This document shows, piece after piece, positions 32,902 to 44,749 of a stretch of 64,000 bases of DNA. A program made the translations under genes and the position numbers. How positions within the stretch are numbered: position 1 is the stretch's first letter; the number at the start of each line of letters is the position of its first letter. The notes below the pieces were generated by a model. That model saw only the letters and a list, made by a program, of their open reading frames with translations, was not told the origin of the DNA and made no database searches. Source of the DNA: Bubalus kerabau (lineage: Eukaryota; Chordata; Mammalia; Artiodactyla; Bovidae); the NCBI RefSeq assembly GCF_029407905.1, contig NC_073627.1, forward strand, positions 123,765,697 through 123,829,696, given 5' to 3'.

Positions 32902-34954
32902 GATCAAAAAGTTAAAAAAAATGTGGCCCTCCATATCCCTGGAAGAATCTCTGTCCTTGGAGACATGTGGTGGTAGAACGAAGTATAATTTCTTCAACAC
33001 CTTTTATCATATCTCTTATCATAGTCCACAAATGGGGAATGCATGAAATGAAAGAAGCCTCAACAAGACTACTCAATCTTCAGTGTCCTTTAATATTTAC
33101 CTTAGAAGACACAAATAACCTCATATAATTCTTTCATTGAGTATTCACAAGAAGACTTGAAATAAAAACTGTAATTTTTATTTATAAAGATTAGACTAGA
33201 AGAAGTGTAAAAAGGTTAACTATACAGTAACTATCAAAGAGAGAGATTTCGGCTTTCAGAACAAGGCTCATTCTGTTGTTCCACATGCTCTTTCTAATGC
33301 TCACACTTGTTGATCTACTATGATTTTTACCCACAGGACTTTAAGACTAGGAAAATATCACTGGCATTCCTTAGAACCTTATAGACAAAGTAGAAAAATG
33401 TGGATAAGGGTACAGACAGTATATTTATAGCTGACTCTACAACCTCCTCCAAAGGTTGCTAACAGTAATCAACTGCAGTCAATGACAAACAAGGAGGTCC
33501 ACTCTCTGCCAAAGTCCTGATTCCTACTTACCAACTGCTTGTGATGAATATATCAAATGGGTGCTCAATGAATTTCTTGGTTAACAAAACAGTCTCAATG
33601 ACTAACAGATTAGGTGGCAAGGCCAGAGCAGGCATGGTATTCAAATTCCTTGCCTATGCCCTGTGTTCTTACCAACTGGGAACTGGTCCTATGGCTAGTC
33701 AAGTAACTTTACACTACCTGCTGCTGGTTGGAGCAAGGAGAAACAACTGATTCAAGTTGTATCAATCTTGTGTCAAATCTTCCTATACTCGGAACTGGAG
33801 TAGGGATCATATTGCTTAGCTGAGTGTCCTGGTCTGAAAGTAACACAGACCCAGGGGCTGCAGGTAGTTTGAAGATGGCTAGGATGGGTCTTTGGAAAAT
33901 TAAATGGAAGAAATGTTCTATAAAAAAGTAAAATGCGAAGTGAATTTCAGGAAAGAAGTCATATGATACCTGACCAAGGGAGGTGGGAAGTGACCAAGGC
34001 CTTCCTTGTCACTGAAGTTTATACTTCCAGCTCCAGTTTCTCATGACCCTCAGCTGTGATTTCTGCCCTTGAATTCTATGAAACATTCCTGATCATAAAC
34101 CTTCTTTCACTTAGACTGAGTGAGGAGGTTCTGATCCTTATAAACAACCAACCAAAGGATTATTCAAATTCATGATTATATTTAAATCCTTCTCCCTTTG
34201 TAGGAGGAAAAAAGATATAAAACCCTGACAGCCCACAGTCTTCAGAACAGCATCCTGGGCACAAACCTCTCAACCTCTGTGTCCTGTTGCTTCTCAGAAC
34301 CTAGAAAATGAAATGATTCCTCCCTCTGCGATATTACGTTTACTGAGTGACACTTTCATACAAAGTGCTCTTTGAGTCCTTACAAAGCCTGAGAGTCAAG
34401 AATGTTTTGAGTTTGCTGTAGATTGTATTATTGTTTTAGTGCATGCTTGTTTAAAAGTATGTTTATACTTCTGTCTGAGTGACTCATTGTAATGAGGTTG
34501 TGGGAGATGTACTATAACCACTTACCTCTTATCACTCAAAGTCATCGGTATCGACCACAGAGAATACAGTAATTGTGAGTAGGCTTGGTTAAATGTGAAA
34601 CTCTGGATGTATCAGAAAAATGAAAGGGGGTTGGGAGGGCAGACCTTTCTCCTTCTGAGTTGCCTCAGGCAATAGACCTATTACTACATGGCTGCAGCTG
34701 ACTTTATCTCCAAAAAAAAAAAAAATCTCTGAAATGAACAGAGCAGTCTAAAAACAAAATGGCCTCCAAGTGAATTCTTCCCGTCACTGTAGATACAGAA
34801 GCCAAAAATCTTCTCACCAGACAGATGGCAAAGGAGATCCTTGCAAGAACAGGATCCCTAAATTATCCCACTTTTGCAATTTAGGAAACAGTAAGCTGTC
34901 TTAGAAACCCACCCCAACTTTTCTTACTTTTGACTGCCTTTCACTGAGCACCCT
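32902..34954. other. Unassigned sequence
   Basis: Two kilobases with no recognised repeat or exon. A GATATAAAACCCTGACAGCCC stretch near 34213 is TATA-like, but nothing else supports a promoter. Confidence 0.45.
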
Positions 34955-35140
34955 TAAGTAATACTTCATTTAACCATCACAATGATCTTCTGAGGTAGAT
35001 ATTGTTATAACTCCCACCTTATCTGTAAGTAATATAAGGTTTTCATAGGTTACATACATTCCCCAGAATTTTCCAATGACCAAGCAGCAGAACCAACACT
35101 TCAACCCAGATTCCTACCCATTGCTCATTCAAGCACTCAG
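34955..35140 (-). mobile_element. MIR SINE relic, antisense
   Basis: CATTTAACCATCACAATGATC, TCTGAGGTAGATATTG, AATGACCAAGCAGCAGAACCAACACTTCAACCCAGATTCC: the reversed MIR in order, with a decayed middle. Confidence 0.72.
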
Positions 35141-35174
35141 AACTTTACTGTATCATGGGTTATCTTACACCAAC

Positions 35175-35300
35175 AGCACTGTAGCTTGTTAGAAATTCAG
35201 ATTCTCAGGCCTTACTCCAGAACTTTCTAAATAAGAATCTGCACTTTGACAAGATCCCTGGTGATTTGCACGCACAAGAAAGTTTCAGAAGCCCTAACTT
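35175..35300 (-). mobile_element. MER5-type hAT element relic
   Basis: GTTAGAAATTCAGATTCTCAGGCC..AATAAGAATCTGC..GGTGATTTGCACGCAC..AAAGTTTCAGAAGCC is the MER5A-type palindromic element read in reverse. Confidence 0.7.
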
Positions 35301-35335
35301 TAAAAAATCTATGTTTTAATTGCTCCCAAGGCACT

Positions 35336-35596
35336 GCTGCTGCTGCTACTGCTAAGTCGCTTCAGTCGTGTCGGATTCTGTGTGACCCCAGAGATGGCAG
35401 CCCACCAGGCTCCGCCATCCCTGGGATTCTCCAGGCAAGAACACTGGAGTGGGTTGCCATTTCCTTCTCCAATGCATGAAAGTAAAAAGTGAAAGTGAAG
35501 TCACTCAGTCATGTCCTAGTGACCCCATGGACTGCAGCCTACCAGGCTCCTCCGTCCATGGGATTTTGCAGGCAAGAGTACTGGAGTGGGGTGCCA
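35336..35596 (-). mobile_element. Bov-A2 dimer SINE, antisense
   Basis: GCTGCTGCTACTGCTAAGTCGC.. through TTCCTTCTCCAATGCATG to GAGTGGGGTGCCA. Target duplication AAGGCACT at 35328-35335 and 35597-35604. A small deletion (GTCATGTCCTAGTGACC) removes ~10 bp of the second monomer. Confidence 0.94.
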
Positions 35597-35633
35597 AAGG
35601 CACTACTAGCCATTAAACCTACCCCATCCATTA

Positions 35634-35840
35634 GAGCTTCCCTGATGGCTCAGATGGTAAAGAACCCACCTGCAATGCAGGAGACCCAGGTTCGATCCCT
35701 GGGTCAGGAAGATCCCATGGAAAAGGGAATGGCAACCCACTCCAGTATTCTTGCCTGAAGAATCCCATGGACAGAGGAACCTGGCAGACTACAATCCATC
35801 GGTTCACAAAGATCCATCGGACACAACTGAAGCTACTAAG
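35634..35840 (+). mobile_element. Bov-tA SINE
   Basis: GAGCTTCCCTGATGGCTCAG head with intact B box GGTTCGATCCC near 35690. The body ends at a rearranged ATCGGTTCACAAAGATCCATCGGACACAAC, in which ATCCATCGG is duplicated in place of AAAGAGTC. Confidence 0.92.
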
Positions 35841-35864
35841 ACATTATGGTCCATTCTATCCCTG

Positions 35865-36194
35865 TGCTATGCTCAGTTGCTCAGTCATGTCTGACTCTTT
35901 GTGACCCCATGGACTGTAGCCCACCATGCTCCTCTGTCCATGGGGATTCTTTAGACAAGAATACTGGAGTGAGTTGCCATGCGCTCCCCTCCAGGGGATC
36001 TTCCCAACCCAGGGATCAAACCCAGGCCTCCCACACTGCAGGCAGATTCCTTACCATCTGAGTCACCAGGGAAGCACATGAATACTGGAGTGGGTAGCCT
36101 ATCCCTTCTCCAAAGGATCTTCCCAACCCAAGAATCAAACTGGGGTCTCCTGCATTGCATGCAGATTCTTTACCAGCTGAGCTACCAGGGAAGC
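35865..36194 (-). mobile_element. Composite Bov-tA SINE with two tRNA-like heads, antisense
   Basis: Antisense Bov-tA (to GAGTCACCAGGGAAGC at ~36076) runs directly into a further antisense A-unit and tRNA-like head ending GAGCTACCAGGGAAGCCC. A perfect 14-bp duplication CCATTCTATCCCTG at 35851-35864 and 36195-36208 flanks both, so they inserted together. Same head-body-head-body design as the copy at 15.4 kb. Confidence 0.95.
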
Positions 36195-36208
36195 CCATTC
36201 TATCCCTG

Positions 36209-36805
36209 GGCCTCATCTAAATGGGCAATATATATATGACTCATCTTCTCACTCTTATTTACTCTATTAGTTATGATTTTTCTGTATTTCCTTCTGCTTT
36301 GACATTTTGAGGTCTTGCTGACACAGGAAGGGATTACCCTTCCCAGGGTTGGCTAAATCCTAGTGAAGTAAGCACTTGCCCAAGAGCATGCTCTTCAAAA
36401 GCAAACCAGCCTCCAGAGGCCCTGGCCCCTACCACTTCCTTTATCAGACCCTCAACAGGGCTCTCATATGCCAAGATACTCTCCACCCATCCTAACCACC
36501 CTAGTGCTAGGTATCAGACAAGTAGGAGAAGCCAGAGTCTGTTGAGATGATTCAAACTAGTTAATCCTAAGCCTGTCTTCTCTGTCTCATCTTGCTTTTC
36601 CCACAGAAATCACCAGAAAGGCACTTGTCCATGTTTCCCCTCACTTTCCCTCCTGACCGATCCCATGGCTTTCCCAGGTCACCCTGTGTAACATGGCATG
36701 CCTTCTGTTTCCAGGGAACTGTAAGTACACAAATTTCTTCATGACATTTCCATGTCTGCATGTGTTACCATATCTGATCAAAACAAATCTTGGACACATT
36801 TTAAA
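36209..36805. other. Unassigned sequence
   Basis: No repeat or exon recognised. Confidence 0.45.
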
Positions 36806-37235
36806 AAGGCATACCTTGGAGATTCTATAGGTTTGGTTTCAACTACTGCAAAAAAGCAAATATCACAATAAAGAGGGTCATACAAGGTTATTGGTTTCTC
36901 ATATAAGCATATAAAAATTATGCCTACACTATGCTGTAGTCTATTAGGTATGCAATAGTATTTTGTCTAAGAAAAACAAAGGGTACGTTTCTTAAATAAA
37001 AAACACTTTACTGCTAAAAAATACTAACCATCATCTAAGCCACCTTCAGTGAACCAACAGTTTTGCCTTAGCAACATCAGAAATTACTGATCACAGAACA
37101 CTGTCACAACTACATTAATAATGAAAACAATAAATATTGCAAGAATTAGCAAAATGTGACAAGGGACACAAAGTGAGCAAACGCTATTGAAAAATGGCAG
37201 CGGTGTCCATCACTTCCACAAGTTTGCTTATCCCC
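36806..37235. mobile_element. Tigger-type (TcMar) DNA transposon, internally deleted
   Basis: Opens with the Tigger terminal phrase GGCATACCTTGGAGATTCTATAGG..AATATCACAATAAAG next to a TA dinucleotide. It continues through TGCTAAAAAATACTAACCATCATC, then jumps to the distal part (AATTACTGATCACAGAACAC..AAAATGTGACAAGGGACAC..AAAATGGCAGCGG). The transposase body is missing and the far inverted repeat is lost where L1 sequence follows. Confidence 0.85.
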
Positions 37236-37239
37236 CTTA

Positions 37240-37880
37240 GTGATCCTTCCTTCTGCGTCCTGATCCCTTCCAAAACCACTGATCTGCTTTCTGTTACCAT
37301 AGATTAGTTGATTTTCTAGACTTTCATAAATATAAAAGAATCACCGAGCAAGTACTCTTTTTTATTATGGCAAAATATGCATGACATAAAATGTACCATT
37401 TTAACCTTTTTTGACTGTATATTCACACTGCTGTGCAAATGTGTACTGTTTTTTGACTTTCTTTCATTCAGCATGTTTTGAAATTCATTCAGGTGTGATG
37501 GTTCACTCCTTTATCACAGAAGAGTATTCCATTGTATGACTATACCATGATTTATTTATTCACCTATTGATGGACATTTTGATTGTTACCAGTTTGAGGC
37601 TGTTTGTAAATAAAGCTGCTATAAATATTCATGTATAAATCTTTGTAAAGGTAATTTTCTATTTCTCCTGGGCAAGTACCTAGGGGTGTGATGGCTGGGT
37701 ATATTTAACTTCATAAGAAATTGCCTGTTTTGAAAAGTGGGTATAGCATCTTACATTCTCACCTATGGTATATGAGAGTTCCAGTTTCTAAATATCCTTG
37801 CTAATACTTTGTATGGTCAGATGTTTCTTTGAGCCATTCAAATAGTTGTATGGTGGCATCTCATTGTGGTTAAATCACTT
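37240..37880 (-). mobile_element. Old L1 LINE 3' part, antisense
   Basis: AATATGCATGACATAAAATGTACCATTTTAACC (antisense 3' UTR), GAGTATTCCATTGTATG, CACCTATTGATGGACATTTTG, GGGTGTGATGGCTGG and GGTGGCATCTCATTGTGG follow in the order of a reversed L1 3' end. Confidence 0.83.
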
Positions 37881-38000
37881 GAAAACAGTACTATGCTTTC
37901 AGGTCTTGCTTTTAAGAATTGTTAGGTAGGAAGTTATAGTTACCAAAGGGGAAAGATATGACAGGATAAATTAGGAGTTTGGGATTAACATACACACACT

Positions 38001-38265
38001 GCTAAGCTAAGTTGCTTCAGTCGTGTCTGACTCTGCGACCACATAGACGGCAGCCCACCAGGCTCCCCTGTCCCTGGGATTCTCCAGGCAAGAACACTGG
38101 AGTGGGTTGCCATTTCCTTCTCCAATGCATGAAAGTGAAAAGTGAAAGTCAACTTGCTCAGTCGTGTCCTACTCTTCATGACCCCATGGACTGTAGCCTA
38201 CCAGGCTCCTCCATCCATGGGATTTTCCAGGCAAGAGTACTGGAGTGGGGTGCCATTGCCTTCTC
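38001..38265 (-). mobile_element. Bov-A2 dimer SINE, antisense
   Basis: GCTAAGCTAAGTTGCTTCAGTCG.. to GGGGTGCCATTGCCTTCTC. Perfect 12-bp duplication CATACACACACT at 37989-38000 and 38266-38277. Confidence 0.96.
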
Positions 38266-38412
38266 CATACACACACTACTATATATAAATTAGATAACCA
38301 ACAAGGACCTACTATATAGCACAAGGAACTAAATTCCATATTTTATAATAACTTATAAGGGATAAGAATTTGAAATATATATATAGTACAAAAGATATAT
38401 TTATATGTGTGT

Positions 38413-38617
38413 GGGTTAATCACTTAGTCATGTGTGACTCTATGCAACCACATGGACTGTAGCCTGCTAGGCTTCTCTGTCCATAGAATTCTCCAGGCAA
38501 GATACTGGAGTGGGTTGCCATTTCTTCCTCCAGAGGGTCTTCCCAACCTTGGGATCAAACCTGGGTCTCCTGCATTGACAGGCGGATTCTTTACCATCTG
38601 ACCCATCCGGGAAGCCC
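38413..38617 (-). mobile_element. Bov-tA SINE, antisense
   Basis: AATCACTTAGTCATGTGTGACTC.. through CTCCAGGCAAGATACTGG to CCATCTGACCCATCCGGGAAGCCC. Both flanks belong to the same L1 3' UTR. Confidence 0.93.
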
Positions 38618-38754
38618 ATTATATATGTATAACTGGATCACATTGCTGTGTATCTAAAACTAACACAATATTGTAAATCAACTATATTTGAATAAAAAAA
38701 AATTTTTTTTTAATCTGTAGGTGAGACCAGAGTATTTATCAGTCTAATGGTTCC

Positions 38755-40139
38755 CCTCAATATGTCAGAAAATTTGGAAAACTCAGCTTTGGCCACAGGA
38801 CTGCAAAAGGTCAATTTTCATTCCAATCTCAAAGAAAGGCAATGCCAAAGAATGCTCAAACTACTGCACAATTGCACTCATCTCACACACTAGTAAAGTA
38901 ACCCTCAAAATTCTGCAAACCAGCCTTCAGCAATATGTGAACTTCAAGATGTTCAAGCTGGTTTTAGAAAAGGCAGAGGAGGCAGAGATCTAATTGCCAA
39001 CATCCGCTGGATCATCAAAAAAGCTAGAGAGTTCCAGAAAAACATCTATTTCTGCTTTGTTGACTATGCCAAAGCCTTTGACTGTGTGGATCACAATAAA
39101 CTGTGGAAAATTCTGACAGAGATGGGAATACCAGACCACCTGACTTGCCTCTTGAGAAACCTGTATGCATGTCAGGAAGCAATAGTTAGAACTGGACATG
39201 GAACAACATACTGGTTCCAAATAGGAAAAGGAGTACGTCAAGGCTGTATATTGTCACCCTGCTTATTTAACTTATATGCAGAGTACATCATGAGAAACGC
39301 TTTTCTGGATGAAGCACAAGCTGGAATCAAGAATTCTGGGAGAAATATCAATCACCTCAGATATGCAGATGACACCACCCTTATGGCAGAAAGTGAAGAG
39401 GAACTCAAAAGCCTCTTGATGAAAGTGAAAAAGGAGAGTGAAAAAGTTGGCTTAAAGCTCAACATTCAGAAAATGAAGATCATGGCATCCAGTCCCATCA
39501 CTTCATGTCAAATAGATGGGGAAACAGTGGAAACAGTGGCTGACTTTATTTTTCTGGGCTCAAAATCACTTCATATGGTGATTGCAGCCATGAAATTAAA
39601 AGATGCTTACTCCTTGGAAGGAAAGTTATGACCAACCTAGATAGCATATTAAAAAGCAGAGAGATTACTTTGTCAACAAAGATCCATCTAGTCAAGGCTA
39701 TTGTTTTTCCAGTGGTCATGTATGGATGTGAGAGTTGGACTATAAAGAAAGCTGAGTGCCGAAGAATTGATGCTTTGAACTGTGGTATTGGAGAAGACTC
39801 TTGAGTGTTGCTTGGACTGCAAGGAGATCCAACCAGTCTATCCTAAAGGAGATCAGTCCTGAGTGTTCATTGGAAGGACTGATGTTGAAGCTGAAACTCC
39901 AATACTTTGACCACCTGATGCGAAGAGCTGACTCATTAGAAAAGACCCTGATGCTGGGAAAGGTTGAGGGCAGGAGGAGAAGGGGACAACAGAGGATGAG
40001 ATGGTTGGATGGCATCACCGACTCAATGGACACAAGTTTGGGTAAACTCCAGGAGTTGGTGATGGACAGGGAGGCCTGGTGTGCTGCGATTCATAGGGTC
40101 TCAAATAGTTGGACACGACTGAGTGACTGAACTGAACTG
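38755..40139 (+). mobile_element. BovB LINE, ~1.4 kb, RT to 3' end
   Basis: Sense BovB from CTCAATATGTCAGAAAATTTGG through motif A (CFVDYAKAFDCVDH, ~39053-39094), motif B KGVRQGCILSP (~39228-39260) and YADD (39362-39373) to ACTGAACTG. Target duplication AATGGTTCC at 38746-38754 and 40140-40148. Confidence 0.95.
39086..39631 (+). pseudogene. BovB reverse-transcriptase fragment
   Basis: A 181-residue open stretch (the same frame extends upstream through motif A) covering RT palm motifs: RQGCILSPCLFN, then RYADDTTLMAESEEE with both catalytic aspartates, then GLKLNIQKMKIM and the DFIFLGSK block. A one-base loss near 39562 (GGGCTCAAAATCAC) shifts the frame after DFIFLGSK, and the C-terminal part continues in other frames to 40130. 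No endonuclease is present, so the product, if made, would be inactive. RTE-type RTs perform target-primed reverse transcription in the nucleus. Confidence 0.85.
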
Positions 40140-40148
40140 AATGGTTCC

Positions 40149-40714
40149 GCATCACTGGGCCTTCTGAAGGCTCTATTTAAAGCCTCATAGAACATGAGAT
40201 TTTCCAGGGAGGTTGGTGGGAACAGATACTATTCCCAGCCTCCCAGGAGGGAGAGTAAAACTAATCCCTTTTATCCCATCTTGGCAGGAAACTGAAGACT
40301 TCAACTGGTTTTTTTACCTTCTTATTTAGCAGTTTAGGTCAAGTAGATTCAAACCTCACTTTGGAAAGTAAGAATCAGAGCCTCCAATTTTCTTGAGTAT
40401 TTGACCAAAACAAAACAGATTATCTCATTTAACATGTTACTGCATACACAATGGATAGATTCTGCTATGTTTTGTTTAGCTGAGTTTCCACAAATAATTT
40501 CACATGACCACATTTCAAGGTGATGATTCTCTAGCTAATGTTGATGAACTATGTACATCCAGTTTATTCTGGCCTGTAACTTCCCAAGGTGTATTCTTTA
40601 TGCTCTTACATGTACAGTGATTCCAAAATACATGTAAGACTTACAATTCAAACTTAGATGAAACTAGAGTTATAAAAAGTAAATCTTAAATCAGAGTAGA
40701 AGCAAAGCATAGTG
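40149..40714. other. Unassigned sequence
   Basis: No repeat or exon recognised. Confidence 0.45.
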
Positions 40715-40790
40715 AAGGACATATGCTTCTAGAGTCATTCAGGCCTGGATTTGAATCCTGGTTCTTCACTACTAGTGTGTCAAGTTGAGT
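40715..40790 (+). mobile_element. MIR SINE relic
   Basis: CTAGAGTCATTCAGGCCTGGATTTGAATCCTGG..CACTACTAGTGTGTC parallels the MIR 5' half (CTGGAGTCAGACTGCCTGGGTTCGAATCC..CACTTACTAGCTGTGTG). Confidence 0.68.
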
Positions 40791-41477
40791 ATACTTGGCT
40801 CTTCACTTATTAGGGTGTCTGAGCTGCCAAGAAAGCAAGCTGAATTCAAATGATGGAAACAGGTTCAAAATTAGCTAGTCAAATATGATGACAGAATGCA
40901 ACACATTGTTTCCATATAATGTATATAATGCATTTACACATAGCATATATAATATTGTAAGTAATTAAGATATAAAATTATATTTTAAGAATTATTATAT
41001 TACTATACAGTGGAATGGCTTATGATAGAGTCCACAGTATGTAAGAATATGGACAGAACTTCCAGATGAGAAGTTCTAGATCTGTAGATTCAAATATAGG
41101 AGTGAACCAAAGGCACTACAGCAGTTTCAATTCTTCTTTCTTTTAATTAAGAACAAATGAAAGATTATTAGATAAAATGGTCACAAGAAATCATCTGTCA
41201 TTACTACACACTCTTTGTATTTGAATATCTGGATCATAAAATTCCTCAAGCCTTTTTCCCCCTAATGTGACTGTCCTAACAGTTTCCTTTGTTTATTTTC
41301 CCATCTGTAGAATGGGAACAACAAGAGTGCAGAATGCCACCATTATGTAGATCCAAAAAAGTCTTCTTATAAAGCACTTATCATGGTACTCCAATATTCA
41401 TGCAATAGTACTTTGGATCAAGGCAAGAAAAGCTTAAAAGTTCTCTCAGTGTGGTGATCATAAGTTACGGAGGTGGT
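40791..41477. other. Unassigned, AT-rich
   Basis: AT-rich run at 40910-41005. A MIR-like scrap near 41303-41330 (TTCCCATCTGTAGAATGGGAACAAC) is too short to call separately. Confidence 0.45.
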
Positions 41478-41571
41478 GGTTTAGTCCCTAAGTCATGTCC
41501 AACTTTTGCCATCCCATGGACTATAGTCAGGCAGGCTCCTCTGTCCATGGGATTTCCCAGGAAAGAATACA
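41478..41571 (-). mobile_element. Bov-A/Bov-tA fragment, antisense
   Basis: GGTTTAGTCCCTAAGTCATGTCC..CATCCCATGGACTATAGTC..CTCCTCTGTCCATGGGATTTCCCAGG..AGAATAC: a single antisense Bov-A unit. Possible duplication AAGTTA(C/T)(G/A)G on both sides. Confidence 0.85.
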
Positions 41572-42397
41572 AAGTTATAGACTGGTTCAATTGCTTCAAA
41601 TAAAATAAGCACCACAGATAGTCTAGTACCTTAAAGGACGTATATCATGTTGTTAGTCTCTTAATTAAAATTCTGGAGCGATACTTGCCTATTTCAACTG
41701 AAAATGTATTTGGAAAGCATTGTAAAAATTGTGGTTTAATTTGGCTTATTTTACTTTCTAACCAAAGTCTGAAAAAAAAGTATTAAAAAGATCAAAAACT
41801 GTGAAGAATTTTTATATTTTAAATTCTTCAGGTATAGCTGAAATCACAATTCCACAATCAGAATCTAAGCTCTCTAAGAGTAAGGGCTACTGGTCATTAT
41901 TCTCTATTATTTCTAAGTAACAAATAAATAAATGTGTGATGAATTGACAAGATACATTTTTTACCCACCTTAAAATATCAGATATAAGTAGAAAAGAAAC
42001 TCACTGATTACCTAAACACATCTATATTTAAAGCTGGATTTGAAGTCATAGAAATTACTATATTATATATAGTATAATATACTATATTATGTATACTATA
42101 TTAAGCTGTTTATGCTTCAAACTAATTCCCATCCTTCTAGAAACACCTGAGTCAAGTTAATATTAACCATTTTGATTCTATTCCACTTAACCATATCTTA
42201 CCCATTCTTTGATGAAGTGTCTATGGGGGAAGTTTCCTCAGTGTTCTCCAGCTCTTACCTATCTCCCTTGCTTCCAGGCTCCTAAAACACATGTGGTCTA
42301 TTATACACTAAAGACAAACAAACCAAAAAAGTGTCTCCACTCCAGAGGTATTTCTAACACTTAAAGTAGCTACTTTTAGGAGAGAAAAGACCTAGAA
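41572..42397. other. Unassigned, AT-rich
   Basis: No repeat recognised other than the AT palindrome at 42057-42103. Confidence 0.45.
42057..42103. repeat. AT-rich inverted repeat
   Basis: ACTATATTATATATAGTATAATATACTATATTATGTATACTATATT, in short runs: TATAGTA..TACTATA arms around a TAATA centre near 42068-42086, plus a second copy of ACTATATTAT. Hairpin-capable; likely a simple-sequence product. Confidence 0.75.
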
Positions 42398-42515
42398 GTA
42401 GAGTTTGAAACTCTGGGTTCAAACCCTGGTCTCTACCTCGAGGCTGTGGGAACTTGTTACTTAACATCTCTAAAGCTCAGTTTCCTCATGGGTAAAACAA
42501 GGATCACATTCTAAA
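42398..42515 (+). mobile_element. MIR SINE relic
   Basis: AGTTTGAAACTCTGGGTTCAAACCC..GTGGGAACTTGTTACTTAAC..AAGCTCAGTTTCCTCATGGG: MIR core in sense order, well preserved for its age. Confidence 0.82.
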
Positions 42516-43995
42516 ATTTTATCTTTCCACAGGGCATGGAATATGATTTGTCAATTACTCCTTGATTTGACTGATTTATTGAGTGATTGATAAAATTCTC
42601 ACCAATAGTAAAAATACTGCAGGCCCCACAAAATTCCCCAGTAGGAAGCAGATGGTCAATAAAGTTGTCTTTGTGTGGCTACTGTTTCAATATATATCAC
42701 CAAGATAGAGTTTCTTTTCCTGATGCCTGTGGAGTTCAAGAGAGCTGCACATGCCCTGAGAATGTATAAATTACATGTGTACACTCACATGTGCATTTGA
42801 GGGAGAGGAGAGAAGACCAAAAGTGGTGAGAACCGCCATTCGCAGACAATATGAAAGAAGTGAGCAGGTAAAGGAGCAAATGGGAATAAGCAACTGAAGG
42901 TGTTGAATGAATTGGTGAGGGTTGGAGGCAAGACAGATGGTCAAAGCAAGTATGGGTTGAATGCTAGTCTACATCTGAGCTGCCCTAACTAATCCATGAC
43001 TTCTCTGTAATTGGTCTAACTAGTCAACTTTGCCTTGTTGTCCACAATATTCCTAGTTCCTACCACAGTGCCTGGAATATAATAGGCATGTAACAATTAC
43101 CCAGTAAAAAATTATTTTAGTTTTCATACCTGGAAAATGAAAAAGCTTGAACAAAACTATCTTTAAGCTTCCTTCTAATTATAAAACTCTTATTACATTT
43201 GAAGCTAATTATTTTATGAAAGAAAACCATTGGAATTGCCTCCCCCAACTAGCAAGGGTCAAAATTCAGAATCCCATTCAAGCATGACATTTAATAAAAT
43301 GCTTCTCAGAAAGCTTTCTCCTCAGAAAGATGGCTTTTATTAGTTTATTATTATTCTCTTAAGTAAGCTACAAATGTTTCCTTAAGATTCCTGCTTTTGA
43401 GGGGGACTTCTGAAAAAGGGCAGATAACAGATACAGTACATTAATAAATCAGTATTATTTGAAGAATTAGTCTTCTCACAGCCAGGTCTTTAACAGGCCT
43501 GAATTCAATTGGCATTTCTTTCAAGCATATTTCCTTTATCAGCATTTGAAGTTTCAAAGAGCAATCAATGTCAAGGATGTAAACACTGAAATACAGGAGA
43601 CCTTCAGAAATGCAATTATCATATTCTCCTATAGATAATTAACTGAAAAAAAGCTACCTCTACTGAGATCTTCTTAGAGAATATCACTGAACTGTAGGCG
43701 CTTTGAAAGCTTTAGGTGTTCAAGTACCAAGTGGGCTGCCTGGGCTTTGTGTAGCTATTCCAACAGTGGTGATGATTTTGTGCTGAATGAGCTTCCCACA
43801 GTTACCTCTTTATCCCCCTGCCCCATCTTCATACTCACATTAACTCCAAAATACTCTTTACAACACTGTTGCTCAGGGCAACAGCCTATAGTAAGAAAAG
43901 AGTTCTTTCTGGGGCATCCAAAGGGGCATTAGAGGAATTAAGCCTACCAATGTCCACTTTGTACTCCTCTGAAGAAATACAAGACAGCTGAGGCA
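42516..43995. other. Mostly unassigned
   Basis: Apart from the L2-like scrap at 43020-43118, no repeat or exon recognised. Confidence 0.45.
43020..43118 (+). mobile_element. Possible L2 3'-end scrap
   Basis: TTGTTGTCCACAATATTCCTAG..CACAGTGCCTGGAATATAATAGGC resembles the terminal L2 (or MIR) phrase 'CACAGTGCCTGGCACATAGTAGGC'. Confidence 0.52.
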
Positions 43996-44672
43996 GAAAA
44001 AAAGCAAAAGTAAATGATACTACATCAAACTTAAAAGCTTATGCATAGCAAAGGAAACCATCAACAAAATGAAAAGGCAATCAATAGAATGGAAGAAAAT
44101 ATTTGTAAGTCATAAATCTGGTTAATATGTAAAATAGGTAAAGAAGCCATACAACCCAACAGCAAAAAAACTAAAACAAGCAATAAAAAATAACCTGACT
44201 GAAAAATGGGCAGAGAAACTGATTAGGTATTTTTCTGAGGAAAATATACATATGATTGTGAAAGGTCTATGAAAAAATACTCAATATCATTCAGGAAAAT
44301 GTGAATCAAACTACAAAGCCCTATCACCCTACAGCTATTAGAATGGCTACTATCAAAAAGATAATAACAAATGTTAATGAGGATGTGGAGAGAGAGAACA
44401 CTTCTGCACTGTAGGTGGAAATACAAATTGGTGCAATAACTCTATAAAATCGCATGGAGGTTCTTTAAAAAATTAAAAAATAGGACTACCACATAATCTA
44501 GAACTTCCACTTCTAGGTATTTATCAGACGGAAACAAAATCACTATCTTAGAAAGTTATCTGCACCCCCAAGTTCCTAGCATCATTTATAATAGCTATAT
44601 ATGGGAAAAAAACTTAATAGTCCATCAAGAGATAAAGAACATGTGAGAGATATATACACACACATAAATATA

Positions 44673-44749
44673 TTGGGTTGCCCAAAAAGTTCATTAGAGT
44701 TTTTCTGTACTATCTTACAAAACCCAAATGAACTTTTTGGCCAACCCAA
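44673..44749. mobile_element. Mariner-type MITE, 77 bp
   Basis: TTGGGTTGCCCAAAAAGTTC at the left and its near-perfect reverse complement GAACTTTTTGGCCAACCCAA at the right, separated by a short centre, with TA dinucleotides at 44671-44672 and 44750-44751. TA duplications are the Tc1/mariner signature. The terminal sequence is that of ruminant mariner copies from memory. Confidence 0.93.

Larger units (their letters stand above)
37940..38708 (+). mobile_element. Cetartiodactyl L1 3'-UTR segment with two nested SINEs
   Basis: TACCAAAGGGGAAAG, GGATAAATTAGGAGTTTGGGATTAAC, CTACTATATAGCACAAGGAAC, TGTATAACTGGATCACATTGCTG and AACACAATATTGTAAATCAAC, then an A-rich end. A related copy lies at 50727-51146. 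Interrupted by an antisense Bov-A2 and an antisense Bov-tA. Confidence 0.78.

Noticed and set aside
34213..34260. TATA-like AGATATAAAACCC as a promoter
   Set aside because: No start-site context, CpG enrichment, LTR boundaries or downstream exon.
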